In this document: positions 49,671 to 62,255 of the stretch, in pieces
Numbering within the stretch: the stretch's first letter is position 1
Layout of the letters: the number at the start of each line of letters is the position of its first letter
From: Symsagittifera roscoffensis
Lineage: Eukaryota; Xenacoelomorpha; Acoela; Convolutidae
NCBI RefSeq assembly: GCF_963678635.1
Contig: NC_087069.1
Coordinates: forward strand, 3,544,166-3,608,165
Direction of reading: 5' to 3'
DNA length: 64,000 nucleotides
The notes under the pieces: model-generated
The model's database searches: none
What the model was told of the DNA's origin: nothing
What the model saw: only the letters and a program-made list of their open reading frames with translations
Made by a program: the position numbers and the translations under genes

Positions 49671-51795
49671 ACCAATTGGCAAAGCGATGTAAAGTTTTGA
49701 ACTTCAATCCTTCCATATTGAAGAATTACCAAGAATTACCAAACATAGATCCCAGCTACCCCCCCCCCCCCCTGGATTTCCAATGTTACATCAAATCTTA
49801 TGAATAAGCTGAAAACAATGAAAAAACGAAAAAGTGTAACTCTTAGCAAATTGAATAAACTCAAACGCCTTGAAAAGCAAATCTAATTTGAATCCGAGAA
49901 AGACCTCGCTGAATATGAAAAATCAGTATTTGAAGGGAGAACGTTTAGTTAAATACAGAAATACTTGAAATTTATACGAAAAACACCCTCAATTCCCCCA
50001 ACAGTAAATTTTAATAAAACAGTAGCGTCAATAAATGATGAAAAGGCTGAAGTTTTTAATCAATACTTCGCGTCGGTCTTCAGTAAATCTAATATGCAGC
50101 CTGGATATGAACCAAATAACATACTAAACACAGCTAACTACACTGAAGAACAAATAAGCGACATATTGTTTGAACTTAATCCTGACAAATCAACTGGACC
50201 CGATTAAATTGGAAACACACTTTTAAAAAAGTGTCACAAAACCCTGTGTAAATCACTAAAACTGATCTTTCGAACATGAATAAACAAGCAATGTTACCCC
50301 AGCTACTGGAAAACATGCCAAATAACACCAATATTCAAAGAGGGCAACAAAGCTGATGTAACCTGCTACCGTCCCATCAGCCTCCTATGTTGTTGCTCAA
50401 AAGTCTTAGAAAAACTCCTTTTTGATAAAATTTATTGTTTCTTTCATTCAAAACTCCACACTAGTCAACACGGCTTCAGAAAAAGACGATCGGCGACACT
50501 GCAACTAATATACTTTCTCGACAAAATATACGAATGCAATGATATTGAATCTGTCAATGAGTTAAGTGTTCTTTATCTCGACTTTGCTAAAGCGTTTGAC
50601 ACAGTACCGCATAGTGTGCTAATTAGCAAATTAAGGTCTCTTGGAATTAGTGGAAACATCTTAGGACTTCTCAAATCATACTTAAGCCAACGCAAGCAAT
50701 ACGTGCAAATAAGCGGCGCAAAATCAACCCTAAGAAATGTAACCAGCGGTGTTCCCCAAGGATCAATTCTGGGTCCCCTCCTCTTTTTGCTATTTATTAA
50801 TAATCTTCCAGTGTGTATGTCCGATATGGACAGTTTCGGGTATGCTGATGATTTCAAAGTAATCGTAACAAATCAAGTAGCGATGAACAAGGCGACCGAT
50901 AACATCCAAACCTGGCTTAATACAAATATGATGCTACCAAACACAAAAAATTCGCATACTCTTATCATCAAAGGAAACCTTGAAGCACACTTATGCAATG
51001 CCAAACTCATCCCCGTACAGTCGCAACGTGACCTAGGGCTCATAGTGCAGCAAAACCTAAGTTGGAATGAAAATTGCAAACGCAGATCGAACACAGCAAT
51101 GGGCGCCTTATTCCAAATAAAGCGAAATCTAACATCAAATTGTAACTGGAGAATCAAATTGAATGCATACACTGGATACGTTGTCCCAATTGCTGTATAT
51201 GCTTCTCATACATGGTTGTCAAATAAAGGAAATTTAGCAGAATTAGAAAAAGTTCGACATCATGCAACAAAATGGATAATAGTTTCTGACTTAAGCTATC
51301 GAAATCGGTTAATTAAATTGCATATCCTTCCGTTAAGCCTGTATGTTGAAATGCAGGATCTCTTAATGCTTTTATCTATTAAAACAGGTGAATTTGATGT
51401 TGAAAGTTCAATTGAAAATGTGACAATATGCGATAATACTCGACAGAGCAATCGAGGTGAATTCAAGTTATCGAAACCGCGACTGAATAAAACCAACGGA
51501 AAATTCTTTCGAAGGACGAAACTACTCTACAGCTATGTTCTTCGCGTTTATAAAAGTTTCGGGAAATTTCTAAATAAAGCTACTACTAGAACATTTACTG
51601 GAACTTTTTCACTAAACAATACACCGAAGAAAATAAATGTACTTGTAGAGTAATATGCAGATGTGGCAACTGCAATCCTCTCAGTAAAATAAAACTGAAC
51701 TGAAGATGAACTAAAAAATGGGTGAAAACCCTTGAAACTCTCTAAATTCTGTTTTATTATTATTATTATTATTATTTTTTTTATGATTATTATTT
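49671..51795 (+). pseudogene. 5'-truncated LINE, copy 2
   Basis: Duplicate of the LINE at 43618. Here the RT-to-end frame 50616-51653 is open for 345 codons with VPQGSILGPLLFLLFINN and FGYADDFK, so the frameshift of copy 1 is absent. A TAA at 50205 interrupts the upstream linker, and a C run (49761-49772) has expanded in the endonuclease tail. The 3' tail is a longer TTATTATTATTATTATT tract near 51755-51790. Confidence 0.85.
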
Positions 51796-52154
51796 CAATA
51801 AGTGGAGTTGTTTTATCAAACAATTCTAATTTTCTAAGAAAAGCTACATATATCATTGAACAGTTTTGTGCAACGTCTATTCTGCTTTACCGAAGCAGTC
51901 TGAGAAGAGTTACAGCGGCTTAACTAAAGTTCAAACGTAGTCCTGTCTGTTTGTTTATGTTTTTAAATGGGCGCAAATTTCGTAGTTGGTGGCGGAAAGG
52001 AAGTGACTTTTGATTAGAAGTTTCGTTTTGAATAACTAAGTTGTGAGAATTTTTGTCTTGAAAGACAGATTTAATTTTTATACAAGCATTCTTGCATGCG
52101 TTTTGTTATACAGTCAGTTCTCGTGCTTTCCTGGGGTCTGGCGTTAGAAAGATA

Positions 52155-52227
52155 AGAATGGCAATTAATCGAATAGTCGGGACGTGGGACTCAAAATCTG
52201 AAAGTAGTGTTTTTGATCCGTGCAGGA
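52155..52227 (+). repeat. tRNA-derived SINE-like head, third copy
   Basis: Same element as 46073 and 47672 in the second large duplicate; loop region GGGACTCAAAATCTG. Confidence 0.45.
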
Positions 52228-52519
52228 TTATTTTTGCTTTTAAAACTATAGTGTGGCAATCAACGTTGTTAAGTTGCTTTAAATGTCGTGATGATTTGTT
52301 CTTTTTCAGGACTTTTTCGGAATTTTGGATTGACCTTGTTTTCTTTTAGTTGAGTTCATTGCCTTATTTAAAGCAAGGCAAATTCCATGTAGCTTTAGTG
52401 TCATACAGTCAGTCCACTAACTCGGATATATTGGTGCTCAATTAAAAGCATCAAAACATAGTTTGAGTATTTATGATTTGCTCAATTCTTTTTTGGTGGC
52501 CGGTGTTTTGAAGTTAGCA

Positions 52520-52586
52520 ATGGCATATAGCCGAATGTTCAAGACACGAGACTCGAAACCGGTAGGTAGCAGGTTTGAACCTGTAG
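52520..52586 (+). repeat. tRNA-Ser(CGA)-derived SINE-like head, second copy
   Basis: Identical in the boxes to the element at 48039 (GACTCGAAACC and CAGGTTTGAACCTG); copied with the intron duplication. Confidence 0.55.
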
Positions 52587-54250
52587 AAATTTTTTAAAGA
52601 TTAGTTTTTTAAAGCCTTGTGTTCTTGATGCAGCAAAAGTGCTTTGTTACTGGAGTTTGTATTATTTTATGAGTCTTCATATGCTAAAAAGAAATTTACA
52701 TTTTGTGGAAGTATTCATACTTCTTTTAAGCAGAATGAGATGAGATCACATAGCTAAAGTATTCTTATTTCAGTTGTCAGGCACAAAAGTTTTGCTATTA
52801 CGCGAAATGGATTACCTTACGAGAAACAATTTTCATCATAAAATTGCTTTTGAAATTCCATCAAAAATCACATATAATACGTATGGCCAATTTCAAACCC
52901 AAGTTTAATAAAGAGACGGAGTTTTTAAAGTTTTCATACTTTTTATCGGGTTAAGTTAGTCTGATCGATTCTGGATATATTTAATAAAAAACCTTGGAGC
53001 TTCGTTTAAAAATGTGAAATTTTTTTTCTAAACTAGCAGAAAAAAGCTAAAGCCCAATCGGTCAAAGCCGGTATTTTTTGTTTTGAAACTAGCTGTTTCA
53101 AAGGAAATTGGCTGTTCATGACTGATATTTTTTTTTAGAAAGAGAATGTGCCTCTTATAGTTTTCGGGAGAGATCTTTGAGGTTTTTTTGCAAATAAATC
53201 AAGCATCGATTGGCTGGTTTTGCTTAACTATTTTTCTCTGAATTAGTTTCAGGTCTGAATTTTGCTGAAACAATTATACCATTAGATATCTGGCGGATAT
53301 TTAAATCTCAGAAGTTGAACAGATTTTCTAAAGCCAGCCTATTCCGTCTAAAACGCTATCAAAATTCTGGTGCTCGAATACTGCTGTACGAACACTTTTG
53401 CTATCTGACTTTATATCCGCTGCATCAAAACTTGCATGATTACATAGCTAAACTAATTAATGAAGCAGTCTTCGAGCACGAAAACTTGAACGCGTTATAC
53501 ACGAAATGGGTTGCCTTGCGAGAAAAACTTTCACATAGTAAATGTCGCTTTTGAAACGCCACACTTATTTCAGAGAATTTTTTTTCAGGATTTCGGTCAA
53601 TGTGTAAGATATAGTCACGCATTATGCTAAATCTTTGATTTTTGATCAACATTTTCGATTTTGTTTTTGCGTAAAAAGAATTCTTTGGGTCTCTCAAAAA
53701 TCTAAAGGCACATTTTCTTTCAAGCGATAAAAAATTAGCCTCGAGCAGCCAAATTCATTTCGAACAGCTATTTTTTTTAAAAAAAAAATATTAAATTTAA
53801 CGGCTCGGAGCTGAATTTTTTCCTGTTAATTTTGAAAAAGAGAGGGAACTTCTACACTTCGAGTTTCGAAATATTTTGTATGCCCAGATTTAAATGGATT
53901 ATTTTTCGGCGCATCAGTCGTCCACCTAAGTATTGTCTGCTTAGTTACCGCTTTGTTTTGTGTTAAAATGCTAGGTTAAGGCCAAAGTTTTTCTCTCGGT
54001 ATGTTTTTTTCTGAAATGATTCTTATTCGAAACTATTTGTGATATATAATTTTGGTAGATGTAGTTTTTAAAAAAATTTTTAAAGCTTCGGTGCGGCATA
54101 TTTTTTGTCGGCTAACCGGCCATGCAGTTACTGTGATGTATGTTAACCTTATCGTACGAATACGAATATAAGATGTGTAAAACAATATTTTAGTGAAAAA
54201 AATTGCTATACGTTGTATGAATCACAAGCAATACATTCGTTTTTTCCCAG

Positions 54251-54495
54251 TGTACGATGTGACTTCGCGATCTTCGTTCGACCAACTGGGCGTGTGGCTG
54301 CGGGAACTGGACATGTACTCAACGCACTCTAATGTGGTGAAGATGCTAGTGGGTAACAAGACAGACAAGAGCGACCGAGAAGTGAGCAGGGAAGAGGGCT
54401 TGAACTACGCCAAGAAACATTCCATGCTTTTCATCGAAGCATCCGCCAAGACCAGAGAAGGAGTTCAGTGCGCATTCGAAGAACTCGTCGATAAA
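54251..54495 (+). CDS. Rab18: Rab18 exon 4
   Basis: 245 nt. It starts in phase with exon 3 (G plus TG gives valine of VYDVTSRSSF) and encodes the GNKTD guanine-specificity motif and the EASAK box, then VQCAFEELVDK. The donor is GTTCGT, weaker than average. The base composition is clearly more balanced than the intron. Confidence 0.95.
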
Positions 54496-55749
54496 GTTCG
54501 TCTTCTGCCTTTTCTGATAACTTATAAACAATAATAAGAGGTAGTTCTAAAATGAAGTGTGACAAATACTACGCTCACCAAAATAACTTTATCTGATAGA
54601 AGTCCAATCAAGAGCGAACGAGCGAAGTGAATTTCTTTTTTTCTAGGTCAATTTGTTTGAGCAAATTTCCTTTATTTTGTCTTGCAATGGGTTTTAGTTT
54701 TCAGATTTACCGGCGGTGCAAAACTTTCATAGCTCCAGTTTTTTTAAATTGGCTAAACTTTATTAAACAGGGGTCAATCATTCTATATGTGAATTTCAAC
54801 GAGCTTTGTAACTCCATCCTCCGTTCTTTAAAAAGTCAGGCACTTTTTGCATCCTCTAGTTACACTTGCGAAGCATTTTTAATTTATCAAGTGAACCGAA
54901 GAAAGCTATTTGTTTCAAACAGAAAAACAATAATAAAATCTCGATTTCAGAAATTCTGTAACTTAATTTATCTCCCCCTTTTTTATATGCATAATTTATA
55001 CAAAATGTGGCTGTATGATTTGCGATTTTTTACATGCAAAGTTGTATGTTTTTGTATTTGATGCTACTTTTGCTGCATCCAATTGGCAATTTATTAGCAT
55101 ATGTAGCTGCATTATTGTTGGCTATTTTTTGGTTTTTTAAGCATCCGTAGCTGAATGGTTAGTGCGTGAGACTCAAATTTGCCAGGTAGCAGATTTTTGC
55201 AAATTCGAGGCTTATTGCTATTTTTTTGTAATTAACTTGATAGCGCTGATTTTTTTGGTCGTGTTCTCGTAAGTGTTTGCGAAGCGCAGCTTCATCTCTG
55301 GTTTAAATATATATTTTTTCCAACTGTCTTTTGGGTATGCTTGACCTTTTTGTTCTACGCAATGCTTGAACGAACCTTGATCGATAGTCTTTTAGGTTTT
55401 CTAAAGCCGCATTTCAAAACTCGCTGCCAGATCATGTTTCATACTTTTTTTTGAGTTTTCTTTGGTTGCAGTGCAAACATTTGAGGTGGTGTTGGAGTAA
55501 TTTCAATAGAACCATATTTTGTTTAAACCTAGTAGACTTTTTGGGCTGTCGAAGAAATTGAATTTCTACGATATATGTCATACTGATATGTTAGTTCGAG
55601 CTCATTTAGTTTAGCGAAATTCAATCTATTAGACCCCGGCTTTTGACTACAACCCATACATCCTCTGAAAACTTTCAAAGCGCACTTTCTGAATCTGATT
55701 TAAAAATAGGTTAAAATTGTTAACAGAAGAAAGTTTGTTTTCATCATTT
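54496..55749 (+). other. First part of intron 4
   Basis: AT-rich. A 144-codon + strand frame at 54627-55061 shows no domain and sits in a T-rich intron, so I do not call it a gene. A tRNA-like head lies at 55141-55212. Confidence 0.5.
55141..55212 (+). repeat. tRNA-derived SINE-like head
   Basis: GCATCCGTAGCTGAATGG (A box TAGCTGAATGG), GTGAGACTCAAATTTGCC (CAA loop) and AAATTCGAGGC (weak B box). It belongs to the same GAGACTCAAA group as 43254. Confidence 0.5.
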
Positions 55750-55940
55750 TCATTTACGATATGCATGATCTACCGGACTCTTTTAGTTGTTTTTGTTAGG
55801 CCGATGACATGAAATTATAAGCAACAGGATCTGATTTAAAGCGAAACTTTCCAGACAATATAGATGTCTTAAACTTAAGGACGTCTGATAATCAACTGAG
55901 TTTCAACGCTGAAAAGTTTTGTTTCAGTATTTCAATGCTG
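55749..55940 (+). pseudogene. LINE reverse-transcriptase relic in intron 4
   Basis: The + strand reads IYDMHDLPDSFSCFC, then a stop, then ADDMKL, a stop, and ATGSDLKRNF...NQLSFNAEKF. This is the INDLP...YADDMKL...NQLSFN order around the RT catalytic box, with the tyrosine and other residues lost. It is an old fragment unrelated in detail to the larger LINE copies nearby. Confidence 0.65.
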
Positions 55941-57803
55941 CTGATTATCCGAAATTGCCATTTCATCAAGATAATCGCTACCAGGGTGTTTACATGGATG
56001 GTTACCGTATTGTACTCTCATAGAATATTTTAACCAGTTCATCAACATATCCGCTTTTTTAGCACCATCATATTAGGCCTCAATTGCTATCGCTTTGATG
56101 AGTATTTTTTGCCTCAAAACGTCGCAGGGGAACCTTTGAGGTACTCAGATTCTTCAACTGAAGCATTGGTATGTGCACAAGCAGTTGACAAAGTCGTCTT
56201 TTTTCAGAGTTTTTGATTGTTTCAACGATTCTGTCCAATTAGTCAACATCAAAATAATAGACCCGTCGCCAAGCTTCAAGCGTTCAGTTTGAATCTCGCT
56301 TCAGGGGCACTCCAGAAGCGTATATAACCTGCAAATAACTTGTACATTGTACTTGAAGTCCCGATGCTGCTCATGTGTTTGCTAAACTTATCAAGTAACT
56401 ATCTGTGAAGTTTTTTTTCCAGGTTTTCGCTGTTTTTTAATCATTTTTTACTTTGTGCATGAATTTGTACTCCCATTTGAGTAATTGAAGTCTTTTACTA
56501 CTAGTACTAATACTCATTTCAGAAACTAGAAGTTTTGAAGAAAGATTCAATAGTGTACAGCCCGTTTCGCTAGACTACAAATTCATCCAGGTAACTCATG
56601 GCTCACAGAATTGACCGAAGTTTGCTTTGACGCGGGACCAGTACTACCCAAGGTGATTGGTTGAATTTTCGGCTTCTGGGTTGATTCAAATTTTCCGAAT
56701 GATTTTTCGAGTGTTGAAATCCACTCAAAACTTATTCTCTAAGCAGCCTTATCGTTCGAAGCGGCGGGCGCCTTGCTTCACACATAGTTGAATCGAAGGT
56801 ATTAATTTGTTGCGGTTTCTTCTATTCACGAGTTGTTTTTTTCCTATCTTCCTGCATCTACTGTAAAATTCAAAAATCTATACTCGAAGGGAAGCCTTTA
56901 CACGCCGGATATTGTACGTTTGCCAGAAGACTCTTGAGTTCATGAGTCTTTTCGGTATTGCCGACTCAACTAGCTTTATGAAAAACAGAGCTAACATCAA
57001 TGTTGATTCAACAAAGCGCTTCCGCACTTACTGTGCATCTTCAGAGTATCTATCGATCTGAAATGGTAGACATCATCGCAAACCAGCTATAAAACAACTG
57101 CACTACGAAACAATTACAAACCTCGCCAATACGAAACTGGGACAAAGAAAATTGTCGGTCAGTACAGGCGGCGACAGCTAACCTAGTCTTCTTTCAGTTG
57201 TTGGCCCTGCAGCTTTTGAGTTTTTCTATAAAAACTGTATTAATTTTTTTGAGTGATAATTAACTAATTCTCAAAAAATTACTGAGTAATCGATTAAATA
57301 AATCATTGATAATTTGTTGTTTAATACACTTGCGAGAGTAAGTGAATTGTAATCAGAACTTGTTTTTTTCTCTTAAACAACTTTTTTTTTACAAATCTCG
57401 TTTTTTTGTTCTTTTTTTATTGTTTTCTCTTTATAAATGTTAAAATTATTTCGAACCTTCAGGTTTTTTTCCTACTTGGTCTAAAATCTGGGGTTTGAGA
57501 CTCGGTCGGACCTTGTTTTTTTTCAGTATGTACGCAATTGAGAAAAATATTCAATTAAAATTGAGTTTTGATTGTCTGCTCAAGTTTTGTCGGCTTAGTT
57601 GCCACGTCATGGATTATGCTTGTGCTGTAAGCAACTCTCATGGTAGTTGCAATTACAATTGTTGCTGATTTTAGTTTAAGGGGGGCTTGGAGCATTTAAA
57701 AAAAAATCTGCTCATTGTTGTCTGCTTGTTGTCTTGTTGTCTGCTCAAATGTTGTCGGCCTAGTTGCCTAATCAAGGATCTTTCTTAGGCTGTAAGCAAC
57801 TTT
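55941..57803 (+). other. Intron 4, middle
   Basis: No gene or clear element is seen. Short GTCGGCTTAGTTGCC-like words (57588, 57746) recur near 63145, suggesting an unidentified low-copy repeat. Confidence 0.4.
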
Positions 57804-58035
57804 CATTATAGTTACATGTGCAAGTGTTAATCATTATAGTCTCAGGTGCGAGTTAGAACTTGAATTCTTTAAATCATTTTTTCGGCTCAAATTGTGTCTG
57901 CTAAAGAAGATTGTCAGCTTTGATTCCTCCACGTAAATTTTTGATTCCGTTGTTTTATGATTATATTTATGTACGTATGTGTGCGTATAAGTGTGATTCC
58001 TTTTCTCTGAGTAGACTATACAACGAAATCAGACT
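57804..58035 (+). repeat. Intron 4 direct repeat, copy 1
   Basis: A stretch with GTGTCTGCTAAAGAAGAT and GATTCCTCCACGTAAAT recurs at 58889-59118 with scattered changes and small indels. Unlike copy 2, it is not followed by an exon. Confidence 0.75.
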
Positions 58036-58888
58036 TGGACAGCTGCCTCCAGCATGGGTGGCCATGGTGCTGATGTTGCATCCATTTTCCCACTCGTAAT
58101 TGACGAAATCAGTTGCCTCAAAGACATTTGGGTTTTTTACTATGTGAATCTAGATCTGACAGATCTCATAAATGCAAGTTTTTGGCGCACACCCATATTT
58201 ATACGTCGGTAATATAGTTTCTTGGAAATAATTTCAAGCGTCAATAATTACTGCGCTGGGAGTTAAATCCAGGACGCTTTAAAATTTTGTTGTACGCTCC
58301 ATTCAATCAACTACTTATTCGGTTTTGTGAAAACCTCGTTGAATAGATAAAACGTCCATTAATTCCGTATCAATGCGTCTTTTAGCTGTTCACATTCTAC
58401 TGACTTAATTCATTCTAGTACAGGCAGATTTCTTGCTTTGAGATAGCATTCATATTTTGATTGAAAATTGTTACCGTTTGAAAGCGTTAAAAAAAATTTG
58501 AAAGTTTTTTTTGTACATTGGTAGCTTGAATTTTAGTTTCCACCAAATTTTTTTCTCAGATTGAAACTCAGGGGATTTAGGGAGTCTTCTTAGTTTTGAA
58601 AAATGGCAAAGATCTAGGATTATGAACGTTGATTTTTGCCACTAATGATGCCAAAATGAAATTTCTGGAATCTGACATACAGCTTCGGAGAGTTTTAATT
58701 TTGCTTCGGCTGCGAAATAAATGGGATTTGGAAGTTGTTTGCTCTCTAGGTTTTCTGATTATTTATCGCTTGGTTTCCACAGCTTTGTTTTATTCTTAAA
58801 GTCTTCCGAAGAGATGTAGCGTAACTCAATTTGGGTGCTGCATTTAAAGTCAAGTCAGTTTCTGCGTTTCGAGCAATTTTCCCAGAAG

Positions 58889-59118
58889 CATTATAGTTGC
58901 ATGTGCATGTGTTATTCATTATAGTTTCAGGTGCGATTTAGAACTTGATTTCTTTAAATCGTTTTTTTTTCGGCTCAACTTGTGTCTGCTAAAGAAGATT
59001 TTCAGCTTTGATTCCTCCACGTAAATTTTGTTCCGTTGCTAATTGATTATATTTATGTACGTATGTGTGCGTATAAGTGTGATTCATTTTTCTCTGAGGA
59101 GATTATTCAACGAAATCA
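58889..59118 (+). repeat. Intron 4 direct repeat, copy 2, abutting exon 5
   Basis: Second copy of 57804-58035; it ends about 30 bp before exon 5, so the branch-point area of exon 5 may lie at its border. Confidence 0.75.
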
Positions 59119-59147
59119 GACAGTGTTGCAATTTGACCTGTGTTCAG

Positions 59148-59276
59148 ATCATCCAGACACCTGGTCTGTGGGAAGCAGACGAGAATATGAGAGGAAACCG
59201 GAACAGGAGTGGACTGCAGTTGAACGGAGCAGACAGGAACTCACAATATGGAGCAGGATACTGTGGCAGCTGCTGA
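59148..59276 (+). CDS. Rab18: Rab18 exon 5
   Basis: 129 nt after CCTGTGTTCAG: IIQTPGLWEADENMRG, a polar hypervariable tail, then GAGYCGSC and TGA. The tail length fits Rab18. The cysteine four residues from the end could be prenylated like a CaaX box, and the final cysteine is an unusual last residue. Confidence 0.93.
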   Translation: MIQTPGLWEADENMRGNRNRSGLQLNGADRNSQYGAGYCGSC

Positions 59277-59712
59277 TAATACGTTCAAACTCACTCATCA
59301 CCTCAGAAGTTTGCATTTTAACAGAAAGGCTGCTTTTAAACCCTTCCGCCTAAATTCGTGCAAATAATCTGTTAAAAATATTCTAGTTTGTTCTTGTAAT
59401 TATAGAACTAGGTGCTTTCCTCGAAGTATTTTGAAGTTTAATCGATTTTGCCGAACCAGAACAAATTAAGAAATCGGAATTCTTTTGTGGGATACCTTTT
59501 TTCAGATTGAAGCTTTCTGTGATTGAACAATTGATGTTTTTAAAAGAAGTAAATGTTGAGTTTGTTTAAAAGAAGCCAGAATGTTGATTTTGAACTCGTT
59601 TCTATAATAGATTAATTTTCTCAGATTTAGTTGTAGATAATCTCAACTGTCAATTATCAGTTATCATTTGCTAGTTTGGAGATGTGGTAGATTAAACTTG
59701 TTAACTAATAAA
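59277..59712 (+). terminator. Probable Rab18 3' UTR and polyadenylation signal
   Basis: AATAAA is at 59707-59712 in an AT-rich downstream region. Other AT-rich hexamers exist, so the exact end is uncertain. Confidence 0.4.
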
Positions 59713-62170
59713 TACTTTTTACATTTATTGAAATTATACAATTGAGAACCAATCTTTTCCTTGCGATTTGTGAAATTAAGTTCGCAAACTTAATTCACTT
59801 GATTTATTGGAAGGATTTTAGTACCGGTTTGGCGGCTATTATTCAATTGATTCCAGAATTTACTAGGTTTTAATGGTTTTCATAAAATATTAAGAGTCAT
59901 GAACCTCTTTTATAGGTCTTGGTGATTTTTTTTCTAATCAGGGAAAAAATTTCAACGCTACAATTTGATTTTTCGCGGTTTGACATTTGATTCCTTTTAA
60001 AAGTTCTATCTGTTTTCTTTTTAGAAGGAACGAAAACTGCACTATCAAATAGCAAAAGTGTAAAGGTTACGAAAAGCGGGATCGACCTCTAGTTTCGAAA
60101 GTTGATTTTAAATTCAGATTTTTCAACCAAAAATAAACCTTTTGATCCCGAAAATAAAATTAACCTATTGATCCATTTCTGTTCAAATTTGTTTAATTTT
60201 ATTAAACAATGTATATCTCTAATTGTTCTTGAAAATTAAAGAGCTGTAAGGTCATATATTTTTTCTTTGAAATTCAATGTTAGATTTTTCAAAAAACAAG
60301 TCTGTTTTTTTCTCTATTTCCTTGCGTTCATGACTTTTTCGATTTGTCTGGTGCTTATCATTTAGAAAAACCGATTTTAGAATCATATTTTTGATGAAAA
60401 TTGCGAAATCAAGTGTCTTGTAATCGGGAACAAGACTTTTTTCCGGTACACAACTGTTCTTACCCATTTGTAATTGAAGTTGGTGCTCCTTTTTTTCGCT
60501 AAGCATTTTTTGTAAGCTTGTGTTGTTCTTATCTTTTTTTCCAACTTAAGTCGCAGTGTGTTCATTTTGAAAGTGTTCGTTTTGATCAAAAACCAGCTTA
60601 TAAGTACAGCCAATGCTAGGGATATTAACACCGACTGTTATTGTTCCGACTTTCATAACGAAAGTAACGGAATATTTGAGCCTGGGGTGGTTTTTTTCTT
60701 GACAAATTTCGAATTTTTAGCTAGCCATTTTTGACGGAATTTTTTATACCAATCAAAAGGCATTGTTGTCCTGAGCTTAAAATTGAAAAGATATTTCACC
60801 TGTGATCCTTTTTCGTAAATCTATGGGGGAATTAAAAATTAATGCGCGATATATTTCGGGCTATTAATGCTTAAGCGGATATTTAAACTGTCTTAGAAAT
60901 AGTTCCAAATCGGTTGAAAGAAGCTTTTTTGCCATAATTGATTCGTTATTAGGAGCGAAATTATTTATCTTTCTGTACTTTTAATGGCGTGTGGGGTGAT
61001 GATTTTCACAAAAATCTCAAATTAAAAAAAAACAATTCGTTTTATTTTAAATATTATTGAGTTATTTCATGTTATTATTGCTCCATAGACCTTAAAAGGC
61101 AGTCAGAACATCCAAGGCTTCGCCCTGATACGAGCAGTTTTGTATTACAAATAGTTTTTTAGCTTCAAGGTATCATGGATCTGTAGCGTTGAGGTAGGGA
61201 GGAGACCCGCAACAAAATAAGAGGGTCGAATCTGGACAGGGTCAGATGTTTTGAAGGAATTTTTTCGTATACTAGCTAAATTGTGTCCGCTCTATAAATT
61301 GAGGTAATTGGTATTTTTTTTTCAAATTGACTGGTACTGCTAATGCGTCGAATTGGCTTGTGTCGCTTAAGAAATTTTGTGTACTCAAAGTTTTACTCTT
61401 CAGTTTTTCCCAGCAGCGTTATCGGTCATATTTTTGCTTCTGTATGCGAAGTGCAACTTCGCCTCTGTGTTAAAATTTACTATGCTTGACTGATATATTG
61501 ACCGATTTTTGTTTTATTCGGGACGAAAAATTTCCGCTCGATTTAAGGATAGAAAACGATTATTCTTCTTTTGATTAAATCGGGTCGGTTGGTAGTATAT
61601 AAATTTAAAATTCAATCGCTCAAAGTTTTTAACACCCAGATCTTTTGGAATTTTTTGTTTTCGGATCAATTGGGATCTAACCACGTGTTTTTTGTCTCAG
61701 TGAACGTCGGAAAATACCCAATGCTTATTTAATGCTAGTGGCTATGTTTCTCGTCTGTTTTTTTGAGGATGAAGTTTTAGTATTTCCGACAAAATAGTTG
61801 GTTTTTTCAAAGGTTTTTTATCTTAGTTATTTCATATCACTGTCTTTTTAGTTTTTGTTAGCTTGCAATGCTGCGCTTCCGCTGTTTCACAATTGATGCG
61901 AAGCTCCGCTCCGCCTCCTCTGTTTAATTTTTGCAAATACTTTTTAGTTTTTTATTCGATTTGATAATATAAGCAGATTGAAAAATGTTTACTGATCCCG
62001 TTTTCATCAATGCTTGAGGAGCTTTATTTTTTGAAAGTTTAATTAAGTTATAGAAAACTTGATTAATAAATGCTTCATCAAGTTTTCGCTGAATGTTGTT
62101 ATTTATTTATTGTATTTTTATCTTAGCAACTGCACACGTGTAGAACATCTTAAAGGCGTGGTTTCCGACT
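59713..62170. other. AT-rich intergenic sequence
   Basis: No gene is supported. One tRNA-like head lies near 61180. Words such as AAATAAACCTTTTGATC near 60128 resemble parts of the intron repeats, but I cannot define an element. Confidence 0.4.
61180..61245 (+). repeat. tRNA-like pol III box pair
   Basis: CTGTAGCGTTGAGG (A box) and GAGGGTCGAATCT (B box) are about 35 nt apart, a tRNA-like spacing. No closed cloverleaf. Confidence 0.4.
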
Positions 62171-62177
62171 TGCAATT

Positions 62178-62255
62178 AAATGTGTTCCACAGGGATCAGT
62201 CCTAGAAACTTTTGTTATCTATCTTTAAATTAATGATCTGCCTTTGACATGATAC
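62178..62255 (+). pseudogene. LINE RT relic fragment
   Basis: The + strand reads CVPQGSVLETFVIYL, a stop, then INDLPLT. This is the VPQGSVLGP...INDLP block of a LINE RT in one frame with one stop. Nothing further is recognisable. Confidence 0.55.

Larger units (their letters stand above)
49671..54147 (+). repeat. Tandem duplication inside intron 3, copy 2 (4.48 kb)
   Basis: Starts AACCAATTGGCAAAG after GGGTT and ends CTGTGATGTATGTTAAC, the same words that end copy 1 at 49660. The downstream half aligns with copy 1 at an offset of about 4,484, which shows the missing nested block. Confidence 0.88.
51796..54250 (+). other. End of intron 3
   Basis: No gene is seen. It repeats 45721-46010 and 47611-49660. 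From 54148 to 54250 there is unique sequence leading to the exon 4 acceptor (CGTTTTTTCCCAG). Confidence 0.65.
41880..59276 (+). other. Rab18: Rab18 gene span (five coding exons)
   Basis: Five exons joined at canonical GT/AG borders give 212 residues. All G-box motifs are present: GDSGVGKS (P-loop), ATIGVDF (switch I), DTAGQE, GNKTD and EASAK. The family is Rab18 rather than another Rab because of the start with TTLKLLIIG, the [10 protein letters not shown] segment and IIQTPGLWE near the end. Rab18 is a prenylated GTPase known for lipid droplet and ER functions. The C-terminus is GYCGSC, with a cysteine at -4 as in the CaaX-ending human protein. The gene is stretched to 17.4 kb by transposons, mainly in intron 3 (12 kb) and intron 4 (4.65 kb). 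Confidence 0.95.

Noticed and set aside
54627-55061. 144-codon + strand ORF in Rab18 intron 4
   Set aside because: AT-rich composition as in the intron, no recognisable domain, not flanked by splice signals in phase with Rab18.
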